A stretch of DNA of 64,000 nucleotides, taken from assembly GCA_030411725.1 (NCBI GenBank), contig MU839827.1:744001-808000 (forward strand), in the 5' to 3' direction. Source of the DNA: Echria macrotheca (taxonomy: Eukaryota; Ascomycota; Sordariomycetes; Sordariales; Schizotheciaceae). A program made the position numbers and the translations under genes. Shown piece after piece: positions 20,001 to 30,894 of this stretch (the first letter of the stretch is position 1; the number at the start of each line of letters is the position of its first letter). A model generated the notes under the pieces. That model was not told the DNA's origin and searched no databases. It saw only the letters and a program-made list of their open reading frames with translations.

Positions 20001-21092
20001 CGAGATGGAGTTTGGTGCGCATAATCTTGATGCCGTGCTCATTCAGCCAGGCTACATATCGGCCTGATAGTGACCATTTGATTGCGTTGATGGTCCCCTC
20101 GCCCGAATGAAGCACCGTATCTTTGCCGCTACCAGCCCCGACCATGCCCCCCAGCCAGCCAGCAGCCTGAGCGGCGGCTCCGGTGGTCGTCGCCGTGCTC
20201 TTGCCTGGAGGTGCGCCGACAGTCAGGATAAGCTGTCCGGCAAGTCCGCCCGAGAGATATGTCCTGTCTGTCTTGTATTCGGGCGACAGCGCGACTGCCT
20301 GTATTGGTCGGGCGAAGTTGCGAAGTTGTACATCCTTGATATCGACGAGTGACTGAACACAGATATTACCGTCCATCGAAGATGTAGCGATATAGATGTT
20401 GTTTGACGGCGTGTTCGCGACCGCATTAGGCTCTTTCGGCTTCCTCGATGCGGCGGCTGGAGCAAGACTCTCGGTGGTTCCCGTACTGGGCCGCGCAGGA
20501 CTGCCAGCAGCTTGCGACGCGACACGGGCGGCAGTCTCGGCTTTGATACTCGGGAGCGGCGGAGGATAGGGAGAGATCGAGACGCTGGTAACGGATGCTG
20601 AATGGGCATGGTACACACGGAGAGATTGGAACACGGGCAGCTGGATGACGTGCTGCTGCTGTTAGAATGGACGCAACGTAGAGCGATAAACTTACAATAT
20701 TGCCATTATGTGTTCCTATGATCTACAGAGAGTCAGTCCAGCCCGGGAGAGAGCGACAACGTTCCCACCATTTTGTCCCCCGCGACGAGGAAAGAGCTTG
20801 TGGCGTCGCCATTCCGGTAGACGGCGCCGAGGTGGGGGGTGAGTCGCGCGTATTTCAGCTTGGGCTCATCATCGTCCTCTTCGTCTTCGTCGCCATCGTC
20901 ATCATCCTCATCCTCGTCGCCGTCACCATGGGTTTCGGATTCCGTGTCGACGGTGCCATCGCCGGTTGCTGCCTGGGTTGGCTCCGAGCCTGCGTCGTCG
21001 TCCGGGGCGGCATTTTCGGCGGCAGCGACGGGGTCGGTCACCGGTTCATCGTGTGCTTCGACCTCGCCCTTGTCTGGCGAGTCCTCGGTCAT
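17085..21092 (-). CDS. vps41: Vacuolar sorting protein Vps41 (HOPS complex)
   Basis: Five exons, complement(join(17085..17897,17942..19625,19667..20652,20696..20722,20769..21092)), 1277 aa, all junctions in frame. Vps41 is the HOPS subunit that binds the vacuolar Rab Ypt7/Rab7 and AP-3 vesicles and drives fusion with the vacuole. Order of parts: an acidic tail (residues ~1-80, with runs of Asp/Glu); a WD/beta-propeller beginning PKLKYARLTPHLGAVYRN and IGTHNGNIHV; a helical clathrin-heavy-chain-like repeat region (e.g. YIPELVYLYSKTGQMKRAL); and a C-terminal RING-like zinc domain, CAQC...CGHVFH...CPVC. Exon 2 is only 27 nt (nine codons). Introns are 41-46 nt. It is divergently arranged with APC1, 308 bp apart. 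The length and domain order are those of full-length fungal Vps41. Confidence 0.96.
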
Positions 21093-21400
21093 GTTGATGG
21101 CGATGGGGGCAAATTCATGGCGTTGGTGTAGAAATGCAGCCTGAGCTGGATGGAGCTTGGTCCGCTACGTCAGTGGGAAGCTGCATGATCTCCGAGCTTC
21201 GGCCAATCAGCGTTTAACTCTTCTCTCTCCTTGCAGGTGGGGTTCGCTGAAGTTTGGCGCGTCGGTCCGACGCGACTGCCACCGCCCCTCCAACTGAAAA
21301 TCGACGACTTCGTACCAACGACCTGCGAGTCTCTCCCAACGCCGACAATTGGACCTTTTTCGGTCGTTAACATGGCCTGGCTGAAGTTTCGCGCATAGCC

Positions 21401-24400
21401 ATGGCATCGGTCACCTCGCTCGGGGTACATCAACCCACCAGCCTCCGCCATGCCATCGACGAAGGCATTCTCCCCCCCGACCCCCCCGCTTCCTCATACA
21501 CCTGGGATGTCGTTGTGGACAGGGAAGGCGGCGTCGAATACATAGACGAACTTCTGACGACCGAAAATTGTGTTCTGTGGTCCCGTGGTGGTATTTTTCG
21601 GAAGAGCTTCAGGTCGACTGTCGAGAACGAAACCGTCACGCAGGCCCTGCTCACATATTTCCCCGTCGACAACCAGTCGCCAGCCAAGATCGAAACGGGC
21701 CCGGCACCACTCTCGAGAGCTCTCGTCGTTTTCCTCAAAACCCAGGCACACATATTTTTCCTCACGGGTACCAGCCATGTCGTCCACATGCCATTCGAGG
21801 TTGAGTCGGCCTGCGCGGCCCCCCGCGGCGTCATCATCCAGCGGAAGTCGAGAGCAAACAGCACGGGAGCCATGTCACTACGCATACCCAAGGTCCCGCC
21901 GAACTCGTTTGTGTCATCGCAAGTCTCGGCATTCCACCCCCTGGGCCAACAAGTCACCGAGTTTTCCACCGAACGTCTAGGCAAGCCCAAAACGCTGCCT
22001 CTGCGCCTGAGCTCGACCCTCGCGAATATGTGGCAGCCCCCCATGGAACCCCCAGATAGCCATTGGCCGCGCCTGGTCTGTCTGACAGACCCTCTCCTTG
22101 AGATCGGTCTCGTGGTAACCCAGCTGGAACGGCCCAAGACCGCTGGTCGCGGCTCGCAGAATTCTCTGTTCCTCAACCCAGCAGACGAGATCTTGCATAT
22201 CCAGGAGATAAATCTCGAGAATGGTGTTAAAGTCAATATCGCGGTGACAGTCAACCGGGAGGCCAGCCTTTACACCGTGTGGCGGCTTACCCTTCTCGAC
22301 AAGGACGACCCGTTTGTTGGGAAGCGGAAACAGAAAAAGTCCACGACGTCAAGAAGGCGAAGCTCCATGGCTCCCGGATTGGCTAGTGGTGCCGCCACCC
22401 CGTTGCACCCGTCTATGAGGGAAAGCTTCGGGGCACCACTTCCTGGCAAGAAGACAAGAAAGAGCGTCAAGATTGAGGAGAAGGACAAGGCCCTCGACAA
22501 CGCGCTCAGTTCGCTAGATCCAGAAAAAGACAGCAGTGCTACTCGCAGACAATCTAGGCGGGTTAGTTCTCTGCTCGCCCGAGCCGATCTCTCTGCTTCT
22601 CAGGACCGATCGTCGTTTACAGAGCAACCGCATCCGCCCGGGAGGAGGGTAGACTCCCACGGAAGCCAGCGGGTACGTGTAAGCGGCGGTTTCGGCCACC
22701 CCAGCTTCGCCGGACTCAACCACAGCCTGAACAGTCTCGCCGAAGCCCCTGTCGATAACCTCCTTGAAGAACTCCGCGCGGGCGGTGATTTCGAAGGATT
22801 CCACAACATGGGTCTCGACGACCATGGCTTTGACGGGCTCACACAAGAAATGCTCTTCACCAAGATCCACAGTGTCCCCATGGACAATACGAACGTGCGG
22901 TACTCATTGTCCAACCAGCCAGCGCGGACTCAATCCAAGGTGTTTATCTTAGTCGGCCCGTCAACGGCGGCTGATGAACTGGGCCGGATTCCACTCCTCG
23001 TGGGCATCCAGGACCCAGTGGATAAGCGATTGCAGCTCCTGTCCCTCCATGTAGAGCAAGCGAACAAGGCCGATGTAAACGTCGTCTTTGGCGAGCTCAG
23101 GCGTGTACAGAGTGTGGTTGACTCTTGCAAGCTCTCGGACGAGGTCGAAACCATGATCATTCTATCCGAAGACAAGTCAGGCGGTCGAGAACTCAGTTTG
23201 CAATCTCCCTGGGGAAAGGTTACTAAGATAACGTTGCCACTTTTGTTCTCGGATAACCTGCACAGTCTGGACTATCAAGGTAGTCACATAGTAAATAAGG
23301 AAGGGACTGGGAGACGGTCGGTCGGCATCGGCATGAGCGGCGCCCAGATCGAGTCCATCACACATTCCCAGCTCCGTGGCCTTCTGGATCTCCGAGACAA
23401 AGACGGCAAATTTCATCGTTTACGCATCAAGCTCCGGCCGTCATCACACCAAGTCCAGCGCGCGCTCGATGTATGTCGCGGCGTTCTGCCCTCGAACCAT
23501 GCCGAGAGAATCTTGGCCGGTTGGTGGCGTACTATGCAGTGGCTCCACGGTGTACAAGGCGCTACGCAGATGCCTTTGGACGCCGAATGGTCAGCATTCG
23601 TCGTTCTGATCCTGAGCAGCTTCCTGGCGCTCAGTCCAGGTGTCGGAAGTGGCCACGGGGCGGCGTCTGCGAAGTCGAACTGGGACGCCATGCAGCGCCA
23701 TATAGCTCCGAATTCGTCGTCGTGCCCGCCCTGGATGCGCAACAAGGGCTGGGAGTGGATGCTGGACGAAGGATTGCTGGAGACACCATCGAGCCCGGCC
23801 ACCCAGAAGACTAAAGGCTTCATGGCTCTGCATACCGACCTCGCCAGCCAATACCTGGTGTCTCCGGATGGTATAGCCGCCTTTGGCCAGTCCGGATACC
23901 TCCCTACAGCTGTCAGCAGAGACCGAGAGAGCCGGGAGCTGGCGGCCTGGAGCATCATGCTGGCCCTCCACCTGTTGCTCGAGGAGCAGAAGCTGAGTAT
24001 TGTGTCTCCAGAGGAGACGTCGCCTGGCTCTACCGACCTGAGGGCTCTGCTTTGCCAGCTTGCGAGCTGGCTCAACTGGTCACCATGGATGCAAGCATAC
24101 CAACTCGGCATGCAGGCAGAGTTGGACGCTGATCAAGGTGCGCAAACAGGTTGAGCAGTGGACGTGACACTGACGATTATAGGCATCATTGAACTCAAGC
24201 AGCCACCAAAGTATTACTGCGTTCTTACGTGGATCCAGGAGCATCTCGCTTCCAACCAGGGCACTGAGTTCCCGACGCTTGGCGCCGTGTACGCTGCGGC
24301 GGCCAGAGACGCCTCGAAAGACACGCGACGGCAATATTTATGGGCGTCTCTTACGCCTCGAACACATATGTTTGAGAAGCTCTTTGCTGTCTTGGGCTCC

Positions 24401-27238
24401 GTGAAGAACCATGTCGAGATGGTTGTAGCGATGCACGACTGTGGCTTCACCCCTCAGATCCTCGAAACATTGCCAGAAGCCGTTCTGACGCCTCTGCAAG
24501 ACATGATTTTCATGTGTCAACCAAACCCGCCGTCCTCTTGGCCGAAACCACTCCTATCGCTGGTCAACCGGACTGATCTGGGCAATGTTTTGCAGCCCGG
24601 CAAGTCTTCACGTGTCGGTTATGATGGTCAGACGCCAAATCATGTCGCCAAGTGGGACTACCGGATGATATGCCAACATCTCGACGACCTCCACGAACAG
24701 ATCGAGGAGACTGATGGCACTGAACGCCAGGCTGTGGTGCGTACGCTATTCCGCGAGGACCGGCGGTTGAACGAGGCCCAAAGCATGTTGTCCGCGACCA
24801 AGCCGCGCGTTCTTCGGCTGGATCCCAAACCGGAGTGGACCGAGTCAGAGTATCTCGAGAGACAAAAGGAGCTAGTAACGACGGCGGCAACAGGTACACT
24901 TGCGATCCCTGCTGGCCGCGGCCTTCTTTACTATTCATTGCGATTTCCGCTGCTCACGCAAAAATATCACATTGGCGGATTCAACCTCACTTGCCTTGTG
25001 AAACCGCCAAACAACACGGTGAGTGTCGATAAGTCGTTGTTTACGGAGGAGAAGATCAACTGGGCCTTCTTTCATCAGGGAGTCGCCGGCGGACTTGCGA
25101 TATCACCGCATGCCAAGGGCATCGATACCTCATGGATCTTGTACAACAAGCCGGGCCAGGATCTGAGCAATAGGCACGCTGGTTTCCTCCTCGCCCTCGG
25201 GCTCAACGGTCATCTCAAGTCGGTTGCCAAATGGGTCGCCTTCAAGTACCTCACCCCCAAACACACGATGACATCGATCGGGCTGCTCCTCGGCCTGGCC
25301 GCATCGTATCTTGGGACTATGGACTCGCTCATCACACGGCTGCTTTCCGTGCATGTCACCCGCATGCTCCCTCGAGGCGCGGCCGAGCTCAACCTGTCCA
25401 AGCATACGCAGACAACAGGCGTGATGGGTATCGGTCTCCTGTACTGCAACAGCCAGCACAGGCGGATGAGCGAGATCATGATGTCGGAAATTGAGCACAT
25501 TGACGACGCCGAGGAGGAGGATCCCCTCCGCGATGAGGGCTACCGGCTGGCGGCAGGCTTTGCCCTGGGCTTCATCAACCTCGGCAAGGGCAACGACTTG
25601 AAGGGCCTCCGCGACATGCGTCTCACAGAGAAGCTGCTCACGATTGCGACAGCCACTAAGCAGGTTGAACTGGTGCACGTCCTGGACCGATCGGCCGCTG
25701 CTGCCGTCGTCGCGATTGCGCTCATCTTTATGAAGTCGGAAGACCATATCGTGGCGCGCAAGATCGACGTTCCCGACACGGTGCTGCAGTTTGACTACGT
25801 GCGTCCCGACATCTTGCTCCTGCGGACGATGGCCAAGAACATCATACTGTGGAAAGGGATCAGCCCAACATTTACCTGGATCCAGAAGGGCCTTCCTGCA
25901 GAGTACAGGTCCCGCTACAAGCTGAACAGTGTGACGAAGCTGCACAGTAAGGACTTGCCCTTCTTCTCCATTGTAGCTGGGCTCTGCTTCGCCCTCGGCC
26001 TGCGCTTTGCCGGTTCCGCCAATGTCCAGGTCAGAGACCTGCTTGTTCACTACCTGGACCAGTTTATGAGGATCGTCCGAACGCCTACTGGCAATTTTGA
26101 TACTGAGCTGGCGCGTGGTAATGCCCGTATGTGTATGGACCTGCTCGGGCTATCCAGCGCCATGGTCATGGCGGGAACGGGCGATCTTACGGTGCTGCGT
26201 CGGCTGAGATCCCTCCACGGACGAGACGACGCAAGCACCACGTATGGGAGCCACCTAGCAGCGCACCTCGCTATCGGGGCTCTGTTCTTGGGCTGCGGCA
26301 CCGTCACTTTCGGCACTAGCAACCTGGCGACGGCGTCCTTGATCGTCGCCTTCTACCCGCTGTTCCCGACCAGTGTGCAAGACAACCGGTCTCACCTCCA
26401 AGCTTTCCGGCATTTCTGGGTGTTGGCCACCGATCCCCGGTGCTTGGTTACGAAAGATCTCACCACCGGTCAGCCGATCAACATCCCTGTGCAGATACAT
26501 CTCAAAGCGGGATCTCCGTCGGCCGCTGCAGTCTCGTTGGCCAGAACTCGTGCCGTCACCATCCGTCGACAGACACCGTGTCTCCTTCCGCCGCTCGATG
26601 ATGTGGCGTCAGTGAGCACCGACGCAGGTGCGTTGGGCTACTGGAATCTTAGCATTGATTTTGAACGATCGCCACATCTGATCGAGGAGTTCCGGAAGAA
26701 CCAGTCTTTGTATCTGCGACACCGGCCGTCCCATGATAGTCCATATCCGGCGACGCTACGTGCGCTGGGTAATGAGACAGGTCGGGGTGATGCCGAACAA
26801 GAGCCGTTGGAGTGGCTGTTTGGGCTGGATGCGCTTAAGAACTTGACCCATGCTGAGCGGGCCATCGTCCTTGACCGAGTTAATTCGGGGGGTGGTGTTG
26901 GCGAGGGAGAGGGAGCCAGCACAGCGGTTGACGCGAAGCTCGTTCTGCGGAGTGGTTTGGACGGATGGTCACGAGACAGACTGCTTGGGCTGAAGCTACT
27001 ATTCGAGTGGGCGGATAGGAGACCTGCCCTGGTGGAAGCGATCGAAGCAACGACGGCCGAGAACATGGCGAAGCGAAAGGGTAAGGGCAAGGCGACGAAG
27101 AAGGGCAAGAAGAAGGTATCACTTGAACCGGCGGAAAGCATAGAGACGGCGCTTGAAAAGGACAATGGGTGGTGGTTGAGGGACAGTGCTATTGAGGAAC
27201 TAAAAGGGATGACATGGCTTGCGGGGCGACAGCAATGA
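21401..27238 (+). CDS. apc1: Anaphase-promoting complex subunit 1 (BimE/Cut4 type)
   Basis: Two exons, join(21401..24137,24183..27238), 1930 aa; the 45 nt intron (GTGCGC...TTATAG) restores DADQGIIELKQPP. APC1 is the largest scaffold of the APC/C ubiquitin ligase that triggers anaphase and mitotic exit. The N-terminal half is the propeller region (HVVHMPFEVESACAAPRG) with a long polar, phosphorylatable insertion (residues ~305-430, Ser/Lys/Arg-rich). The C-terminal half holds proteasome/cyclosome (PC) repeats, e.g. SIGLLLGLAASYLGTMD, TTGVMGIGLLYCNSQHRR and RLAAGFALGFINLGKG. The extreme end has a Lys-rich stretch (KRKGKGKATKKGKKK). It shares a short divergent promoter with VPS41. Size matches Aspergillus BimE-class proteins. 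Confidence 0.96.
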
Positions 27239-28433
27239 GATTATGATGACAATGTATGATACCACGGTGGATTAGTGCCCTATATAGGTATGGTTCTGAG
27301 TTACAACCTGTCAGTGATTGGTGTATTTTGCTAGTTGTGATCTGTGGTGGCAAGAAAAGATTGTCGGAGCCAGGATGGACAGACGTGTGTGCACGCCACA
27401 CAACGAAGGCAATAGATTTGTGTTATGGACATTCATTCTGTCGTGATGCAGGAGTCCCAGGTCAACTGGGCAGCCGTACCTACACTTACGCTCTTACCTC
27501 GACGCTGATATCAGATTGAGGCTCTAGAAGGGCCATGACGGTCTGAGGCCGGTGTCGGGAGTGTCGCTCCAGGAAAGTCCAGGAAAGGGGGAGAGGGGGA
27601 CCGTGTTCTGCAGACAGATACAGATGCTGCCGGTCGCAGGATAGTCTTGGTCTTAATGTGCTCGTAGACTGTAGACTTCTGTTCGGGCAATGACAAGACT
27701 TACTTAGCTTGGGCTGTGTCCCGTCATCTCCGGGAGTAAGCCCGGTTGGTCTCTGTTCGTGAAAGCCAACGGCTGTCCTGCGGATGGTTATCCTCTACAT
27801 AGACTGAGAGGGACGAGGAACTCAATGTCGACGACCACATTCAACGCCTCGGCCGGGTTGTTCTGCGTCGTTAACCTCTCCATCTTGTCTGAGTACCTTG
27901 CCAGGTGGTTTGTGCCGATTCTGAGATGATCAATCCCGCGTTATATAGTCTCGAAGTCGGCCCTTGCTTTGTCAACAACACCCACCACCTTTGTCACTGT
28001 CACCCTGTCACATAGCCATTCACTTTCACAAAACCTTCAAAGCTGTCGCTATCAAATCATGTTGGCCAAGCTATACCGGTTCTACGCTCATTAATCATGA
28101 TTGACCCAGGTATAATTACACTCCAGCCAGTAACTCCAAGAGGCGCTTCCCCTTGGCGTCCATCCCATGCCCCTTTTCTTTCCGTTTGACCCCAGGAATC
28201 GCCCACAAGCCTCGCCGTCCGGGACAGTTTTTCTGTCAGGGGTCGGTCTGTCGGTCCAAAGGGGCTACTGGAGACGTTCCAGAAGAGCCCTCCTTCGATT
28301 CAGCCTCTGACAGTCCCTTGTGAAGACGTTTCTGAAGAGCCCTCAATTCAGCCTCCAACCCGGTTGCTGAAGGGCCAGTCGCTGAGCCAGCCGGTTTTTT
28401 GACTCTCCGGGAAGTCTCTTCCACACCCTGTTC
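27239..28433. other. Intergenic 1.2 kb between convergent APC1 and eIF3e genes
   Basis: No supported gene. It contains T/C-rich stretches and an imperfect tandem duplication (28271-28355). Directly after the eIF3e stop codon the same frame stays open for about 65 codons; this is treated as untranslated (see findings). The rest should be 3' UTRs. Confidence 0.5.
28271..28355. repeat. Imperfect tandem duplication of ~36 bp
   Basis: Copy one 28271-28307 (GAGACGTTCCAGAAGAGCCC...) and copy two 28322-28355 (GAAGACGTTTCTGAAGAGCCC...) share most bases, with a 3-4 base deletion in the second. It lies in the 3' region of the eIF3e gene. Confidence 0.65.
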
Positions 28434-29832
28434 CTATCTGCCAACCGCCGCACTGAGCACTTGCGTTCGGAAGAAGCCCCCCTTGGTCCTCTCAATCACC
28501 TGCTGGTACACTGAACTTGGTGGGTGGTTCATCACAACAGTGCCCTCCTTGTAATCAATCTTGGCGTCCAACCGCGTGTCCCGGATCAGGTTGACAATCC
28601 ACTTCTCTGCGGCATCCGCGTCCAACCCCAAGCGCGCGCTGAGATCCTTGAGCGCGATACGCGAGTGGATCTTGCAGTAGCTCTCAAAGATCAAATGCCT
28701 GGCCGAGTCGACAAAGTCGTCGGCCGAGCCAACAAGGAAGAAATCGCTTCGGAGCACCTCCTCGGCCAGCACCAGCTGGTTCTGGGCCTCCTCAAAGTCA
28801 AAGTCGATGCACAGCGAATGCACAAACCGGGTGACGGGATCTTGGTACTCGTAGGCTTCCTGCTTCACAATGCGCACCACATCCTTCATCTGCTTCTGCT
28901 GGATGCCGACATTCTTGGCCCGGCCCCGATTCGTGATTACGGCCACCGCCAGGTACCGCAGAATCCATGGGCAGTTCGCCTGGATAGTGTTGATGTAATT
29001 AGCATTGAAGAAAAGCTCGAGGAGAGGCTCTCGGGCCTTGTCGTAGTTGAAGAGGGGAAAGAGCGCCCAGTGGACAAGGGCGGTGCGGTGCTGGAGCTGC
29101 GCGAGCGGGTTCGCCGCCAGCTTCCCGTCGATGATTTCCCTGACCTTCTGGAGCTCCTCCAGTGCCGTCTCCCAGCTCATGCCGAGAATCTCGCTCGCCA
29201 GTCTGCCCCACGTCGCCCATGAGACCTTGTCGTTATCTGTCGAGAGGACGCGGAAGCGGTAGAGGAGGTCTGACGCTGTACCGTAATTACCGCAGCTGTA
29301 CTGGAGATTGCCGTAGTCGTACAGCGCGTTGACCATTTCGATTGTCACCTGTGTCTGTCAGCGGCGTAGCCCTGCCATCCCGACAAAACACACTTACATC
29401 GTGATCCTTCTTCAAGAACTCCAAATTGGCAACCTTGTCACTACGCAGGTTGCTGACCACGTCTTCCTTCCCGAGGAGATCGGTGATCTTGGCCGTCTCT
29501 TGCTCAAACTTCTCGAGCTGGCTAAAGACCCTTTGTTTCCGCTCGTTATATTCCGCCGGTGGCTCCTTCAGCCCTTGCAGTTCGCAGTAGAGCTTGGCGA
29601 CGTAGTCCGTCATGTTGGTCTTCTTGAGCAGCGAGAACTTGGCTTGGTCGATCTCGTGCGCCTTCTTCTCGTTTATGATATCACCCGTCTCCTCGTCGAC
29701 CTGCTGGTTGGCCGCGAATTCGAGCAAGGGAAAGATCAGGTGGCGGTCGAGGTGCGGGGCGAGCTTGGGGAGGAGGTCGTAGTCGGCCGCCGTGGCCGCG
29801 GCCTTGGACTCCTCGTTCGTCGATGAAGCCAT
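28434..29832 (-). CDS. int6: Translation initiation factor eIF3 subunit e (INT6)
   Basis: Two exons, complement(join(28434..29348,29398..29832)), 449 aa; the 49 nt intron rejoins FLKKDHD with VTIEMVNALYDYG. eIF3e is a PCI-domain subunit of the octameric eIF3 core that binds the 40S ribosome and eIF4G. The N-terminus reads LLPKLAPHLDRHLIFPLLEF, the conserved eIF3e block, followed by LLKKTNMTDYVAKLY and the helical repeats. The PCI/winged-helix part contains LIFESYCKIHSRIALKDLSA and IVNLIRDTRLDAKIDYKEG. The end, GGFFRTQVLSAAVGR, is typical of fungal orthologues. It is divergent from the mL49 gene, with start codons ~410 bp apart. Confidence 0.96.
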
Positions 29833-30240
29833 GTTGATGATCGCAATGGCTACCGTAGATACGTGTGTTGTAAGAGGCAGTAGCGGAGTTGGCGCGGCGT
29901 GGTGGGAGACTGGACGCCTAATTTTCGTGAAGCTGTCTGTGAATCTTTGGTGGGGTCGAAAATTGCAAAGTGCGATTCACTGGCAGATTGCGGGTGAGTG
30001 GGGCGCCAACTATACTGGAGAAGGCGGTGTAGAATTCTGCCACCGGCTTTGTCGTCGCGCCTGGCGAACAAAGCTCTCCTACCAAGAACAGCAGTCGCGA
30101 ACATTGCCATTTCGTAACCAATCCCATTGCCGTTTAGGGCAGTCTGCTTCTCCTCAAACAGTGGGCCTGAACGACTCGTCAGGAACGGTCCTCGCCGCTC
30201 AACACCAGAAAACGTGGCCGCAATCCGATCTTCCATCACC

Positions 30241-30664
30241 ATGTTACCTGCCCTGCGAGGGATTGCGCCCCGGCGTCTCATCCAGCCCATCGCGTGCCTA
30301 CGTACCGTAACGACCCAAGCAGCCGAAGCAAGCGCGAACGAAGAGCCCCAAGCCCGGCCCAGACCACCGTACCTCGTCTCGCGAACTCCCTCCAACAATC
30401 TCCCGGTCTACCACCTCGCCAAGCGCGGCGGCAACTACAAGCTTACCTCGATAAAAAAGATTGACGGCGACAAGCGCGCCCTTCAGCAGGATCTCGCAAA
30501 AGCCCTTGGGCTATCAACAGAGCAGGTCAAGATCAAGGTGCCGACGGGACACATTGAAGTAAAAGTCAGTCCTCCGTCGCTGTCGGTGGCCCTCACAAAC
30601 TGACAAACTGTAGGGACATCACAAGTCGCAAGTAGAAAGTTGGTTACAGGAGCAAGGGTTCTGA
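30241..30664 (+). CDS. img2: Mitochondrial large-subunit ribosomal protein mL49 (Img2)
   Basis: Two exons, join(30241..30564,30614..30664), 124 aa. The 49 nt intron has donor GTCAGT and acceptor CTGTAG and joins HIEVK to GHHKSQVESWLQEQGF, the conserved mL49 C-terminus. The first ~35 residues (MLPALRGIAPRRLIQPIACL) are Arg-rich, free of acidic residues and look like a mitochondrial import signal. The core PYLVSRTPSNNLPVYHLAKR is the Img2 signature. The protein is a structural part of the mitochondrial 54S subunit, needed for mitochondrial DNA maintenance in yeast. The second exon is only 17 codons and is easily missed. Confidence 0.93.
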
Positions 30665-30894
30665 GGAATGTGTACGGCATCACTGTATCATATTGTATAA
30701 TACAAGCTCACCGAGCAAGACTTCATACATCCATTCAACCGAAACCTAAAGAAATACATGAAGCAGACCTCTCCTATGCGCCCACCCGCCAGTACTGGCA
30801 ACAGTTCTCCCTTGCCATGCCTTTTCGCTCAAAAGCCCCATCCAACTCCATACAAAGCTTTCATATACAAGCATCCGAGGATGCGGACAATGCC

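Noticed and set aside
22300..22700. Polar insertion in APC1 as an unspliced intron
   Set aside because: No good donor/acceptor pair in phase; Apc1 proteins of fungi have such disordered phosphorylated loops.
28524..29222. 232-codon plus-strand frame opposite eIF3e
   Set aside because: Antisense shadow of a highly conserved gene; no start context or family.
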